64,000 nt of DNA from JABWBH01 sp964526695 (GTDB lineage: Bacteria; Planctomycetota; Phycisphaerae; UBA1845), in NCBI GenBank assembly GCA_964526695.1, contig CAZGJA010000035.1, forward strand, positions 1 through 64,000. The letters are read 5' to 3'. Within the stretch, counting starts at the first letter, position 1. The number at the start of each line of letters is the position of its first letter. Shown here in pieces: positions 15,578-24,562 of this stretch. Both the position numbers and the translations under genes were made by a program. Under the pieces are notes generated by a model that worked only from the letters and a program-made list of their open reading frames with translations, made no database searches and had not been told where the DNA came from.

Positions 15578-17602
15578 ATGCCGCATGACCATCTGACTTC
15601 GGTTCGAGCGGAGACGCGCAAGGCCAGGACGCTGCTGATCGCCACCCTCATGGGCGGAATGCTGGTCATCAGCTCGTTTCTCGTCGAGTTCGATTTCGTG
15701 GCGAGGATCCTCTTTCAAGGGGGAGCGATCCGCGACAGCGCGGGCCATCCGCAGAATCCGTATTCCGATCTGATCGCCCTGATCGGCGCGGTCCTGCTGG
15801 GAGCGCCGCTCGTCTGGCACGCGCTGAAGCACCTCCTGGAAGGGCACTTCCACATGGACGAGCTGGTCGCGCTGGCGATCGGGGCGGCCATCGCGCTCGG
15901 CGGGTATCAGGAGGCCGGGGTGATCGCGTTCTTCATGATCATCTCGAACCTGATCGAGACGCGGACGGCGCTGGGCGCGCGGGCGGCGATCGAGTCTCTG
16001 CTGCGGCTGACGCCGGAGAAAGCGCACCGGCTCCAACCGGACGGGTCGGAGGAGCTGGTCGCGGCCAAGGAGCTGAAGCAGGGCGACCTGATCCGCGTTC
16101 GACCGGGCGACAACATCCCCGCGGACGGCGAGGTGCTCGTCGGCGAATCCACCGTGAACCAGGCCAACATCACCGGCGAGTCGATCCCGGTGGACAAGCT
16201 GCAAGGGGACGAGGTGTTCAGCGGCACGTCCAACCTGACGGGCGCGATGGACATCCGCGTCACCAAGGCGGGCAAGGACACGACGCTGGGTCGCGTGCAG
16301 AAACTCATCCTCGAAGCGGAACGCAGCAAGAGCCCGCTGATCCGGCTGATCGACCGTTACGCCGGCTGGTACACGCCGACGATCTGCATGTTGGCGGCGG
16401 TCGTGTGGTTTTTCGCCGAGGACAAGCGCGTCGGCGCGCAAACGGCGATCACCATGCTGATCGTGGCCTGCCCGTGCGCCCTCGTGCTGGCGACGCCGAC
16501 GGCGATGGTGGCGGCGCTGTCCTGCGCGGCCCGGTTGGGCGTGCTGATCAAGAACGTCGTTCATCTCGAATATGCGCGGTCGATCTCCGCGGTCATCCTC
16601 GACAAGACGGGAACGCTGACCACGGGCAAACTCTGCGTCACGCAGATGAAGCCGGCGCCGGGGATCGACGGGGCGACGCTGCTGCACCTTGCGGCGTCGG
16701 CGGAGCAGCTTTCCAAGCACCCCGCCGCGGCGGCGGTGGTGGACATCGCGCGGCAGGCGCGGATCACCTTGTCCAAGGTGGATGCATCCTCGTTCGTGGA
16801 GGCGGCAGGGCGCGGCGTACGCGCGCGGGTCGCGTCGGACGATGTGATGGTGGGTCGCAGCACGTGGCTGGCGCAGCAGGGCGTTGACCTGGCGCTGCTG
16901 TCGGATCCGGAGTATCAGGAAACCGAGGGCTTGAGCCTGCTTTACGTCGCGCGGAACGGCAAGCTCGTCGGCTGGCTGGGGATGGAGGACCGCACGCGCC
17001 CCGAGGCCCGTGCGGCGATCGACGAGCTGCGAGCGCTGGGCGTGCGTAACCTCAGCATGGTGACCGGCGACAAACGGTCCGTGGCGATTCGCGTGGCTTC
17101 GGAGATGGGTTGCACCGAGACGTATGCGGAGGTGCTGCCGGCCGACAAGCTGCACCTGGTGGAGGAGCTGAAACGCCGCGGGCATCGCGTGCTGGTCGTG
17201 GGCGACGGTGTGAACGACGCTCCGGCGCTGGCGGCGGGGGACTTGTCCGTGGCGATGGGCGCGGCGGGCAGCGACGTGGCCATCGAATCGGCGTCCATCG
17301 CGCTGATGAGCAGCGACCTGACGCGGCTGCCGTTCCTGATCAAGCTGTCGCGCCAGACGACGCGCGTGGTGTGGCAGAACCTCATCTTCGGCATTCTCTT
17401 CATCGTCGCCACCGAAGCGCTCGCCGTGGCGCAGTGGCTCAAGCCCGTGGCCGCCGCAGTGCTGCACATGGTGGCCACCGCGGTGGTGATCTTCAACAGC
17501 GCCCGTCTGGTGCGCTTCGGCGAAGGGCAGGTGGGCGAGGCCGCGGGGTTGCCGACGACGGAGGCGGCGCGGCGGGTCGAAGTGTCAGCGGCGGCGACTT
17601 GA
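15578..17602 (+). CDS. P1B-type heavy-metal-transporting ATPase
   Basis: This 674-residue P-type ATPase shows TGES near residue 198, CPC in the metal-site helix near 298 (VACPCALVLATPTAM), the phosphorylation motif DKTGTLT near 342, the family-specific SKHPA motif near 376, and GDGVNDAPAL near 542. It therefore exports or moves a soft transition-metal ion across the membrane. It lacks the N-terminal GMxCxxC metal-binding domain that many relatives carry. The last helix reads LHMVATAVVIFNSARL, which has neither the DxG of Zn/Cd pumps nor the MxxSS of Cu pumps, so the substrate cannot be assigned. ATG 15578 has GGAAG upstream. The gene stands alone, convergent with HU. Confidence 0.93.
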   Translation: MPHDHLTSVRAETRKARTLLIATLMGGMLVISSFLVEFDFVARILFQGGAIRDSAGHPQNPYSDLIALIGAVLLGAPLVWHALKHLLEGHFHMDELVALAIGAAIALGGYQEAGVIAFFMIISNLIETRTALGARAAIESLLRLTPEKAHRLQPDGSEELVAAKELKQGDLIRVRPGDNIPADGEVLVGESTVNQANITGESIPVDKLQGDEVFSGTSNLTGAMDIRVTKAGKDTTLGRVQKLILEAERSKSPLIRLIDRYAGWYTPTICMLAAVVWFFAEDKRVGAQTAITMLIVACPCALVLATPTAMVAALSCAARLGVLIKNVVHLEYARSISAVILDKTGTLTTGKLCVTQMKPAPGIDGATLLHLAASAEQLSKHPAAAAVVDIARQARITLSKVDASSFVEAAGRGVRARVASDDVMVGRSTWLAQQGVDLALLSDPEYQETEGLSLLYVARNGKLVGWLGMEDRTRPEARAAIDELRALGVRNLSMVTGDKRSVAIRVASEMGCTETYAEVLPADKLHLVEELKRRGHRVLVVGDGVNDAPALAAGDLSVAMGAAGSDVAIESASIALMSSDLTRLPFLIKLSRQTTRVVWQNLIFGILFIVATEALAVAQWLKPVAAAVLHMVATAVVIFNSARLVRFGEGQVGEAAGLPTTEAARRVEVSAAAT

Positions 17603-17636
17603 AGCGACTGTCGAAATCAGATGGCCTGAAAGCGAG

Positions 17637-17679
17637 GCGGGCTTTGCATCGCGGCGATTTCGCCGGACGCAAAGCCCGC
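17637..17679. terminator. strong hairpin between convergent P1B ATPase and HU genes
   Basis: GCGGGCTTTGC (17637-17647) pairs perfectly with GCAAAGCCCGC (17669-17679), an 11-bp stem, and the loop contains a further CGGCGA-TT-TCGCCG stem. It lies 35 bases after the ATPase stop and 49 bases after the HU stop, so it may end transcripts from both sides. The flanking T-runs are short. Confidence 0.55.
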
Positions 17680-17727
17680 GGCATTTCCCAATGTTGCCCG
17701 ATGGGAGGGTCAGGGAGATTCTGGCGG

Positions 17728-18054
17728 TCAGACCATGTCCTTCAGCGCTTTCATCGCCGTCGCCTTGACGACGTTGCGCGCCGGCTTGGCCTTGAACATC
17801 ATCGTCTCGCCCGTGAAGGGGTTGACGCCCTGGCGCGCCTTGGTCGCCGGCTTGCGGACCACGCGCACCTTCAGCAGGCCGGGGATCACGAACTGACCGG
17901 GCCCGCTCTTGCCCAGATCCTTCTTGATCAGCCCGCTCATCGCTTCGAAGATCGCGGTGATCTGCTTTTTGGTGATGCCCCCGGCATCGGCGAGCGACGT
18001 GTACACTTCGCTCTTGCTCCGCGTCTTCTTCCCGTTGCTGGCTTTCTTCGCCAT
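17728..18054 (-). CDS. HU-family nucleoid protein
   Basis: The 108-residue protein belongs to the HU/IHF family of small dimeric DNA-bending proteins. The N-terminus is extended and basic (MAKKASNGKKTRSKSEV). Helices follow (YTSLADAGGITKKQITAIFEAMSGLIKK), then beta strands FVIPGLLKVRVVRKP and the arm region. In the arm the usual RNPxTGE is replaced by VNPFTGETMMF, and the protein ends KAKPARNVVKATAMKALKDMV. ATG 18054 is preceded by AAAGGAG at an ideal distance. It is transcribed from what looks like a strong promoter about 140 bases upstream, fitting an abundant protein. The substitution around the arm is common in relatives from this phylum. Confidence 0.95.
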   Translation of the reverse strand: MAKKASNGKKTRSKSEVYTSLADAGGITKKQITAIFEAMSGLIKKDLGKSGPGQFVIPGLLKVRVVRKPATKARQGVNPFTGETMMFKAKPARNVVKATAMKALKDMV

Positions 18055-18151
18055 CGTCGTAAGACTCCTTTCCGGATTCCCAGGCCGTTGTTGAGACGAC
18101 CCCTGAACCATTCAACCGAGGCTGTCAGGTTCCGTAGCGCGCCTTCGCGCC

Positions 18152-18172
18152 GTCGAGAGATACGCTCTCGAC
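18152..18172. other. hairpin in the predicted HU 5' leader
   Basis: GTCGAGAG-ATACG-CTCTCGAC forms an 8-bp stem with a 5-base loop, about 100 bases upstream of the HU start codon and downstream of the predicted promoter. It may affect mRNA stability or translation; this is inference from structure only. Confidence 0.5.
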
Positions 18173-18198
18173 GCCTGCGCCCCGCGGCATTCGCGCGT

Positions 18199-18257
18199 GT
18201 TATAACGTCTCTTCGGACGATTCCAAGCCTTTTTTCCCTGTTTTTTTGATTTTTTTT
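18199..18257 (-). promoter_or_regulatory. predicted sigma-70-type promoter with A-tracts upstream of HU
   Basis: On the minus strand, TTGGAA (plus 18221-18226) and TATAAC (plus 18199-18204) are separated by 16 bases. They are preceded by A-tracts, visible as T-runs at 18230-18236, 18241-18247 and 18250-18257 on the plus strand, which resemble an UP element. The -10 box matches the consensus at five of six positions. The region stands out from its GC-rich surroundings. Confidence 0.6.
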
Positions 18258-18541
18258 CGCCGGGGTCGCGCGGAGGCGTCGAAATCCCACGGGAAAAACA
18301 GGATGCGGCGGCGACTTTGCGGCATCGTCCAAGGCGCCCTCGGCGCGGCCGCGAGGCGATGAGCAAGCCAGAAAACCCTGAGAAACCACGGGAAAAACGG
18401 CCTGAAAATGTGGTCAGCCACCGGGGCGGGTTCAACGATTCACAGGCGTCGGGGCGCTCCAGGCGGATGCTCGGACGTACGTGGACGGCGCGGTCCGGTC
18501 GGCTTGGTCAGGTCAGCGCGGACGACGCAGTCCAGCTAAAC

Positions 18542-18838
18542 AGAACCTCCAGAGAGGGAAACTGATTCTCTCCAGCTATGGGGGTTGAGCATCGAGGTGC
18601 TGCGCAGGGGGGCGGGCGTCTCGCCCGCCTCAGTCGCACATTGGCCAAGCCAGGCGGGCAAGATGCCCGCCTCAGTCGCACATTGGCCAAGTCAGGCGGG
18701 CGTCTCGCCCGCCTCAGTCGCACATTGGCCAAGCCAGGCGGGCAAGATGCCCGCCTCAGTCGCACATCGGCCAAGCCAGGCGGGCAAGATGCCCGCCCCC
18801 CCCAAGATCGAACGCTGTGATACTTGGGAGGCACTACA
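18542..18838. repeat. composite repeat element: conserved 90-bp left part, GCCCGCC hairpins, conserved right end
   Basis: The left part (18542-18631) is nearly identical to 56586-56675 (AGAACCTCCAGAG..., GGGGGTTGAGCATCGAGGT). The middle consists of repeated GGCGGGCGTCTCGCCCGCC and GGCGGGCAAGATGCCCGCC stems with spacer TCAGTCGCACATTGGCCAAG. The right end (AAGATCGAACGCTGTGATACTT...GGCACTACA) is the reverse complement of the left end of the element at 49385-49513. It ends at the last codons of the minus-strand methyltransferase. No gene is seen between here and HU. Confidence 0.8.
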
Positions 18839-19801
18839 TCAGCGCGGACGCCGCCTCGCGTGGAACGCGGGCGTCTCGGGATGCTCGGCGGCGTTGTCCC
18901 CGAGGTTCTCAAAGCCGTGTCTCGCCAGCAGCCGCCGCAGGCTCCACGCCGTGTGCACGACGGGCGAGTGCACCGACATCATCCGTCCCGGATAGCGCAG
19001 CGTGATCTGCCGGCCCGTGGCGTGGAAGATCAGTCCGTTGAAAAACTTCAACATGGCGAACGCGGTGCTCTTGACCCTCAGCCCGCGCAGATCGTCCTTC
19101 AGAACCCGCCATTCCCACGGCAGCAGGTTGAGGATGATCACCGCCTCCGCCCCGTCGCGTGCGACCCGGGCCATCTCCGCCACGGCCGCGTTGGCGGGCA
19201 TGTAGTTCAGCGCCAGCCGGCTGAACACGAAGTCGAACGACGCCTCCGCGAAGGGCAGTGACGCGCCGGTGCTGCATGCGAGGCGCGGCGCGGCAATGCC
19301 TTCGCGCTGCGCGAACACGCGGGACAGCGCCAGAAACGACGGCATCAGGTCCGCGCCGGTGATCGATGCCGCCCCATGCCGCGCGAACGTCAGCAGCGCG
19401 CACCCCACGCCGCAGCCGACGTCGAGAATCCGCTTGCCGGCCACCATCTCTCGCGCCACGCCGCGAGGCAGGTTCATCGGGTGATCGAGCCAGTTGACGT
19501 ACTGCTTGACGCCGTCGCAAATCTGCTTGCCGAGCGGCGTCAGGTGCACGGGAAAGCTGCCGTTGGACTCAAGCAGCCCCCACGACCGCGCTCGCGCCAG
19601 CCCGCCCGTGCGTTCGTTCAGCTCGGCGATGTCGCGCTCGGCCTGGCGGCGCTTCTCCGGCGCGGCGTTGGCCGCGAAGTTCAAGGCGCGAAGCAGCTTC
19701 AAGTCGTCCGGCGCGGACTCCAGCAGCGCCCGTTCGATGTCCGCGAGGTCCATCGGGCCTGACGGCGCAAGCTGATGGATGGATGGATCCGTAATCTGCA
19801 C
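18839..19801 (-). CDS. SAM-dependent methyltransferase (class I)
   Basis: The 320-residue protein has the class I fold. Motif I is ILDVGCGVGCALLTF (glycine-rich SAM loop), followed by ITGADLMPSFLALS (acidic residue after strand 2), LPFAEASFDFVFSRLALNYM (motif II/post region) and MARVARDGAEAVIILNLLPWEW. An N-terminal helical part of about 95 residues precedes the catalytic domain. It is the last gene of the minus-strand polysaccharide cluster, 45 bases after the O-antigen ligase-like gene, so it probably methylates a sugar or lipid intermediate. The start codon is probably GTG 19801; ATG 19753 is an alternative. The 3' end abuts a repeat element. Confidence 0.88.
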   Translation of the reverse strand: MQITDPSIHQLAPSGPMDLADIERALLESAPDDLKLLRALNFAANAAPEKRRQAERDIAELNERTGGLARARSWGLLESNGSFPVHLTPLGKQICDGVKQYVNWLDHPMNLPRGVAREMVAGKRILDVGCGVGCALLTFARHGAASITGADLMPSFLALSRVFAQREGIAAPRLACSTGASLPFAEASFDFVFSRLALNYMPANAAVAEMARVARDGAEAVIILNLLPWEWRVLKDDLRGLRVKSTAFAMLKFFNGLIFHATGRQITLRYPGRMMSVHSPVVHTAWSLRRLLARHGFENLGDNAAEHPETPAFHARRRPR

Positions 19802-19846
19802 GCGAGAAACCCCGAAGATGCGTTCCCGATCTCCCCGGAACGCATG

Positions 19847-21253
19847 TTACGGCGCGACGGCGGACGGAACAAACCTTACGGCGTATGCGGACATGGCAGG
19901 TTGCATCAGCGGTGCGGGCGCGCCGGCCTTGCGGCGCGCGTAGTCGGACGCCACGCGCAGCGCCAGCCCGCCCATGGCGAACATCCCGAACATCGAGCGC
20001 GCGGGGAAGAAGCTGCACCCGGAGACGCCGGTCACCAGGCGCGACGCGAGCAGCGCGAGGGCCAATCCGCCCACGGCCGTGGACAGCGGCGACCAGCGGA
20101 TGCGGAAAAGCCGCACGACGGTCATGAAGAACGCGGCATAGAAACCGAGCATCAGCAGCGTTCCCACCACGCCGCCGTCCGCGAGCATTTCGAGGAACGC
20201 GTTGTGCGGGTGGCTGGGGCAGATGCCGATCGCGGCCTCGATCTTGGCGCGGGCGGGCGTGCGCAGAATGGCCACGCGGCCCTCGCCAATGAGCAGTGAG
20301 CCTTGAATCACTTCGACCATCGGCCGCCAGATTTCCGGTCGCCCGGCGGTGATCGTGTCGATGTCGTACTCGGTGCGGTCGATCGGAGAGCCGGCCGTCT
20401 CGACGCCCATGAGCATCCGGTCGGAGACGGACGGGAGGAACACCATGACGGCGATTGCCCCCGCCGGCAGCAGCAGCAGCAGCTTCCGCCAGCGCACCAG
20501 ACCGAAGAGCAGGCCCGTCGCCGCCATCGCGAGGTACCCCGCGCGGGACTGAACCACCATCACCGCCAGCGCGGGGATCCCTGCGGCGGCCACGGTGAGG
20601 AAGCGCATGAGCTTTCGCTTCCACAGCCCGGCCATCGCCAACATGCCCCAGAACGTGCCCGCCAGAACCCAGCCGAGCTGGTTGGCATGCAGCCCGACCT
20701 CCTTGCCGAGTCGCTGCCGCCCACGCATGAAGTCCGAGCTTAGCCCCGTGGACAGGCGATACTTGAGCACGAGCATGGCCGTGATGAGGGCGCTGAGGAC
20801 GATGCACCCCAGCACGGCCGTCTGGCGCTTGGGCGTGTTGGCGCCCTCATAAACGAGGTAGGCGAGGAAGAGGATCTTCAGCGGGTTGAGGTAGTAATCG
20901 AGGACGAGCACCTTGACGTTGAGTCCCGTGGCGGCGGGGGCGGTCATGTTGACGGCGCTCATGGCGCAGACGAACGTCAGGGCGGCGATGAACGCACCGA
21001 TGGCCAGCTTCGCCGTCCGCGACATCGGCGGCGCGGGCGATTCATACGGGCGCTGCATCATCCACGTCAGGACCGTGCAGATGAAGAGCATGTTCCACGG
21101 ATTCGCGCCGTTGACGCCGAACGCCTCGTTGGGGTAGTCGGGGTGCTCCAGGAGCAGGCTCATCGCCAGCAGCCCGCAGGCGCCGACGAACCAGGTCCGC
21201 ATCGACCAGGCGATCAGGACGAACGTGAGGATGTAGAGAGCATAGACGCGCAT
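19847..21253 (-). CDS. O-antigen ligase/polymerase-family membrane protein (Wzy/WaaL-like)
   Basis: The 468-residue protein has about eleven hydrophobic helices and the family's large periplasmic loop near residues 300-345 (RPEIWRPMVEVIQGSLLIGEG...SHPHNAFLEMLADGGVVG). The HNAFLE-type stretch is typical of the O-antigen ligase/Wzy_C superfamily, which polymerises or ligates polysaccharide chains on lipid carriers. The helix before the loop contains QSRAGYLAM, and a hydrophobic C-terminus follows. The ATG at 21253 lies inside the end of the upstream CapK-like gene (40-bp overlap), which implies translational coupling. It most likely finishes assembly of the surface polysaccharide made by its neighbours. 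Confidence 0.88.
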   Translation of the reverse strand: MRVYALYILTFVLIAWSMRTWFVGACGLLAMSLLLEHPDYPNEAFGVNGANPWNMLFICTVLTWMMQRPYESPAPPMSRTAKLAIGAFIAALTFVCAMSAVNMTAPAATGLNVKVLVLDYYLNPLKILFLAYLVYEGANTPKRQTAVLGCIVLSALITAMLVLKYRLSTGLSSDFMRGRQRLGKEVGLHANQLGWVLAGTFWGMLAMAGLWKRKLMRFLTVAAAGIPALAVMVVQSRAGYLAMAATGLLFGLVRWRKLLLLLPAGAIAVMVFLPSVSDRMLMGVETAGSPIDRTEYDIDTITAGRPEIWRPMVEVIQGSLLIGEGRVAILRTPARAKIEAAIGICPSHPHNAFLEMLADGGVVGTLLMLGFYAAFFMTVVRLFRIRWSPLSTAVGGLALALLASRLVTGVSGCSFFPARSMFGMFAMGGLALRVASDYARRKAGAPAPLMQPAMSAYAVRFVPSAVAP

Positions 21254-22662
21254 GAATCGTCGTTGAGTTCCTGGAGTACGTAGGTGGCCTTGCCTCGGCC
21301 TGTCAGTGGAATATCCTCACAGAGCACGGCGTCAAACGTCAAACGACCTTCGAGCTTGACCGCGAGGTGGCGGCGGATGCGGCTTAGGTCCGCCTCGCCG
21401 AAGCCCGGCGCGGGCACGATGCGCAGCACCGCGTGCCCCGCGCGGCGCTGATGAAACTGAAACCGGCGCACGCGGTCGAACGTGTCGTCGTGCATGTTCA
21501 CCGCGGTCCACGAGATTCGCGAGCCGTCCGCGGCGACCAGCATTTCCTGCGTGCGATGTCCGGCGATGTCGCGCAGCAGCAAATGCTCCCGCCCGCAGGC
21601 GTCGCAGCGATCGCCGACGTACGCCGCGCGGTCCCCCGTGCGATATCGAATGAACGGCACGACCGTGTTAATGAACCCCGTGCCGACAATCTCGCCCTCC
21701 TGTCCCGGCGTCGTTATCGGGCGGCCTTCGTCGTCGAGCAGCTCGCAGAAGCCGTACAGCGGATCGACGTGCGCGTCGGTGGAGTGCTCGCATTCGGCGG
21801 CCAGCACGAGCTTTTCCGTGTGCCCGTAGCAGGAGTGGTAGCGGCAGCCGAAGGCCTCCTCCGCGCGGGCGCGCTGATCGGGGTAGACGATTTCCGATTC
21901 GGCGATGATGCCGCGGATGTTAGGCGGCGGCGGCGTGCCGGTGCGGCGCACGAAGCGCGCGAGGGCGTCCACCGACGAGGGATAGACGTGCAGGAAGCAC
22001 GGCCCGATCGTGCGCACGTGATCGAGATAGCGGCGCATGTTGTCGTCGGTCATGTGGAAATTGCCGTAGAAGTGCTGGCGCAGCAGGGGGTCGAAGGCGT
22101 GGCGCAGCCCGCGGCGATCCTCCTCGACCACGCGCCCGCGGAACACCGCCAGCGTATCGCCGGGCGCGAATCCGACGCGCGCCCAAGCGGCCGTGAGGTG
22201 CGCGTACTCGATCGCGGAGCGGTCGGCATTGATGTAGAAACTCAGCGGCGTGCCGCTCGTGCCTCCGGTGGTGACGTAGTCCGTCCCCGGCGCGGTTGGC
22301 GGCTGGGTCATCATCTGGTCAAGATGGTCGAGCAAGGTGTGCTTGTCGATCGTCGGCAGTGCGCGGAGGTCCTCGGGGCAGCGTAGATCGCGCGGATCAA
22401 ACCGCTCCTGCTGAAATGCGTCGCGGTAGTACAGCGATCGATCCCGCGCATGCGTTAGAATGCGTCGAAGCTGCTCGATCTGCCATGCGCGGATGCGCTC
22501 GGCGGGCCAATGCTGTGCGCTGAGCACCAACTGGTAACGCCGCCGAAAGCGAGTGCCGAGGAGCATCGGCAACGGGACGGCGCGGAGGGCGCTTCCGGCT
22601 GCGGATTTAACCCACGCCGGCGACCGCTCCCAGAGGTTCTTAGCCGACCACGCGCGCTTCAT
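21214..22662 (-). CDS. CapK/PaaK-like adenylate-forming ligase
   Basis: The 482-residue protein resembles phenylacetate-CoA ligase-like enzymes found in capsule and exopolysaccharide clusters (CapK group). A Gly/Ser/Thr-rich ATP loop reads YVTTGGTSGTPLSFY near residues 150-165. Next come CRYHSCYGHTEKLVLAAEC (the YGxTE-like motif), GEIVGTGFINTVVPFIRYRTGDRA (adenylate motif with RYRTGD) and DACGREHLLLRDIAGHRTQEML, with the usual C-terminal lid region. It probably activates a carboxylic acid or aminoacyl group for transfer to sugars. ATG 22662 is preceded by GGAGAGGAG. It overlaps the DUF362 gene by 23 bp and the O-antigen ligase gene by 40 bp. Confidence 0.88.
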   Translation of the reverse strand: MKRAWSAKNLWERSPAWVKSAAGSALRAVPLPMLLGTRFRRRYQLVLSAQHWPAERIRAWQIEQLRRILTHARDRSLYYRDAFQQERFDPRDLRCPEDLRALPTIDKHTLLDHLDQMMTQPPTAPGTDYVTTGGTSGTPLSFYINADRSAIEYAHLTAAWARVGFAPGDTLAVFRGRVVEEDRRGLRHAFDPLLRQHFYGNFHMTDDNMRRYLDHVRTIGPCFLHVYPSSVDALARFVRRTGTPPPPNIRGIIAESEIVYPDQRARAEEAFGCRYHSCYGHTEKLVLAAECEHSTDAHVDPLYGFCELLDDEGRPITTPGQEGEIVGTGFINTVVPFIRYRTGDRAAYVGDRCDACGREHLLLRDIAGHRTQEMLVAADGSRISWTAVNMHDDTFDRVRRFQFHQRRAGHAVLRIVPAPGFGEADLSRIRRHLAVKLEGRLTFDAVLCEDIPLTGRGKATYVLQELNDDSCASMLSTSSRSS

Positions 22663-24262
22663 GCCGCTCCTCTCCCGCCTCCACGTGGCCGACCCAGCCG
22701 AAATGCGGCTTGAACGCCAGCATCCGCCCCGAAAGCGCGCCGATCGCTCCGGCGTATTGCGGATGATTGGAGCGCAGCGCGATTCGGTCGTACGGCACGT
22801 TGACCAGCGGCAGCGCGTGCTCGTCAAAGCAGTGTCGCAGGACCGGGAGTCTGGCGAAATCCAGACCCATCAGCCGGGCGCAGGCGCAATCCACCGTGAC
22901 CGGGTTGCACCCCGCCGCGATGATGCCCGCGGGCTTCGCCGTCGGGTCCATCGGTCCGTTGCCTTCGCCGCCGATGATGCCGTCCACCACGGAAAAGAGC
23001 TTCCGCACGGGAGCGTCGTGCAGGCGTCCGTCCGCGTCCGCGTAGTAGAGGATGCGATTCAGGTCGATCACCATGCGCCACGTCGTGTCGTTGCCGTGCC
23101 AGTTGCCCGAGCGGATGCGGTTCACGCTCGTGTCGCCGAAGAGCCGCTTGCCGACCGCCTTGATCGGCCCGGCCACGAGCGGGCGCAGCGGGCCGAGGAA
23201 CGGAAAGACCCGCTTGAACTTCGCCACGGTGGATCGTTCGAGGCGGTTTTTCACGCCGTCGTCGTTGAACTGATCGCCGCCTTGGGACGGCGTGCCCTCG
23301 CGGTGGTGCGGCAGCCAGTTCTTGTTGCCGTTGATGCCGACGAGGTTCTTCATGTTGACGGTCAGGCCCGTCTTCTTGTGCGTCTTGAGCTTGGGCAGGC
23401 TGATGACGCAGTCGGCCTGGAGCACGGTTTTGGAGATCAGGTACTCGTGAACGTCGTCGTGCTGGTGGCTGTGCAGCTCGCGCGTGTCGTACTCCGAACC
23501 GTAAAGGAGGCGGCAGAGGTCGTTGATCGGCGCGAACATGGAACGAGGGCCGAGGTTGACGCGCACGTAGCCCGCCGGGTCGCCGGGAAGCGGGCGGTGG
23601 CCGACGATGACGCCGTCCACCTTGATCGCCTCCTCCGGGCGCAGGTCGATGACCTCCAGGTTGAAGCCCGCGTTTTTCAGGTAGAAGTCCTGAATCGCCC
23701 GCGTCTGCACGATGGAGCAGACGGCGTCAAAGTTCGCGTCGTTGTGCGAGGCGTCGGCGATGACGATGCGGCCCTTGCCTTGCAGGGCGATGTACACATA
23801 GTCCAAGACCGGGCGAATCACGGCGCCGTGGGTGACGAGGCAGTCGTCGTGCCCCGGGCGCGTGTCGCGGAACTCGCGGACGAAATTGGGCTTGAGCACG
23901 ACGGTGTCGTCCGGTTGAACGAACGTGCCGAGCGGGTTCCATCCGGGCGTGTCGAAACGCGCCGCGTCCAGACCGAGCAGGAAGAGGCTTTCGCGCACGG
24001 CGTCGTACACGTCGGTGCAAACCGTCGCCGAGGTTCGCGGGCTTGACGAAGCGGTTCCGTCGGCGCGGCGGTGAGGGTATTCCGGGTAGGCGCGTGCCGG
24101 CGAATACGGCGGCGGCGCGTCGTAGGACATGGGTCCGCGCGCAACGGCCACCGCGCCCGCTGAATTGCTGAGGGGCAGCATGCGCGGGTCGGCGGATTGC
24201 CACGACGCCGCGGGCGGCGGGTTTGCTGGTGCTGGGAAATCTTTTGTTGAAGTGCGTTCCAC
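22640..24262 (-). CDS. DUF362-domain protein in polysaccharide cluster
   Basis: The 540-residue protein carries the DUF362 domain, visible as DDTVVLKPNFVREF, THGAVIRPVLDYVYIAL, RIVIADASHND, ADCVISLPKLKTHKKTGLTVNMKNLVG and VDCACARLMGLDFAR. DUF362 proteins are often found with iron-sulfur or surface-polysaccharide genes, but their reaction is unknown. No CxxCxxC ferredoxin domain is present here. GTG 24262 is the probable start; ATG 24181 would drop a low-complexity Pro/Ala N-terminus. The stop overlaps the start of the CapK-like gene, so the two are co-translated. An upstream repeat-filled gap (24263-24562) separates it from the preceding methyltransferase. Confidence 0.85.
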   Translation of the reverse strand: MERTSTKDFPAPANPPPAASWQSADPRMLPLSNSAGAVAVARGPMSYDAPPPYSPARAYPEYPHRRADGTASSSPRTSATVCTDVYDAVRESLFLLGLDAARFDTPGWNPLGTFVQPDDTVVLKPNFVREFRDTRPGHDDCLVTHGAVIRPVLDYVYIALQGKGRIVIADASHNDANFDAVCSIVQTRAIQDFYLKNAGFNLEVIDLRPEEAIKVDGVIVGHRPLPGDPAGYVRVNLGPRSMFAPINDLCRLLYGSEYDTRELHSHQHDDVHEYLISKTVLQADCVISLPKLKTHKKTGLTVNMKNLVGINGNKNWLPHHREGTPSQGGDQFNDDGVKNRLERSTVAKFKRVFPFLGPLRPLVAGPIKAVGKRLFGDTSVNRIRSGNWHGNDTTWRMVIDLNRILYYADADGRLHDAPVRKLFSVVDGIIGGEGNGPMDPTAKPAGIIAAGCNPVTVDCACARLMGLDFARLPVLRHCFDEHALPLVNVPYDRIALRSNHPQYAGAIGALSGRMLAFKPHFGWVGHVEAGEERHEARVVG

Positions 24263-24341
24263 GATGCTACAAACTTGCTTCAGGAACCTGCGGAGTCGTC
24301 CAGACCATGTCAGTCAACCGCAAGCGCGTCGATCGCCGTGC

Positions 24342-24550
24342 GTCCTGCCGAGCCGCGTGTCCTGCCTGGTCGCGCGTCCTCCCGAGCCGCGCCTGTAGGG
24401 AAGCGAGTTCTATCTGTATCGCACCGGTCAGGCGACACAGCCTCGCAAGGCCCCTCACTGGCGTGAGGGGTTCTGATTTCGGCATTCGCCATTCGGCATT
24501 CGCCATTCGCAATTGCTCGCCCGCCCCCGCTGGCGCTTCGGGTTCTGATG
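24342..24550. repeat. mixed dispersed repeats in the 24263-24562 gap
   Basis: AGCCGCGTGTCCTGCC and GAGCCGCGCCTGTAGGGAAGCGAG (24342-24405) are single arms of the GAGCCGCG family. GGCCCCTC-ACTGGCGT-GAGGGGTTCTGA (24449-24476) is a hairpin. It is followed by tandem ATTCGCCATTCGGC units (24479-24510) and by CGCTGGCGCTTCGGGTTCTGA (24529-24549). There is no gene in this gap. Confidence 0.7.
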
Positions 24551-24562
24551 GCGCATCCGCGA

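Noticed and set aside
22553..24046. 497-codon plus-strand frame opposite the DUF362 gene
   Set aside because: It mirrors DUF362 codons (Arg/Val/His-rich) and lacks any motif.
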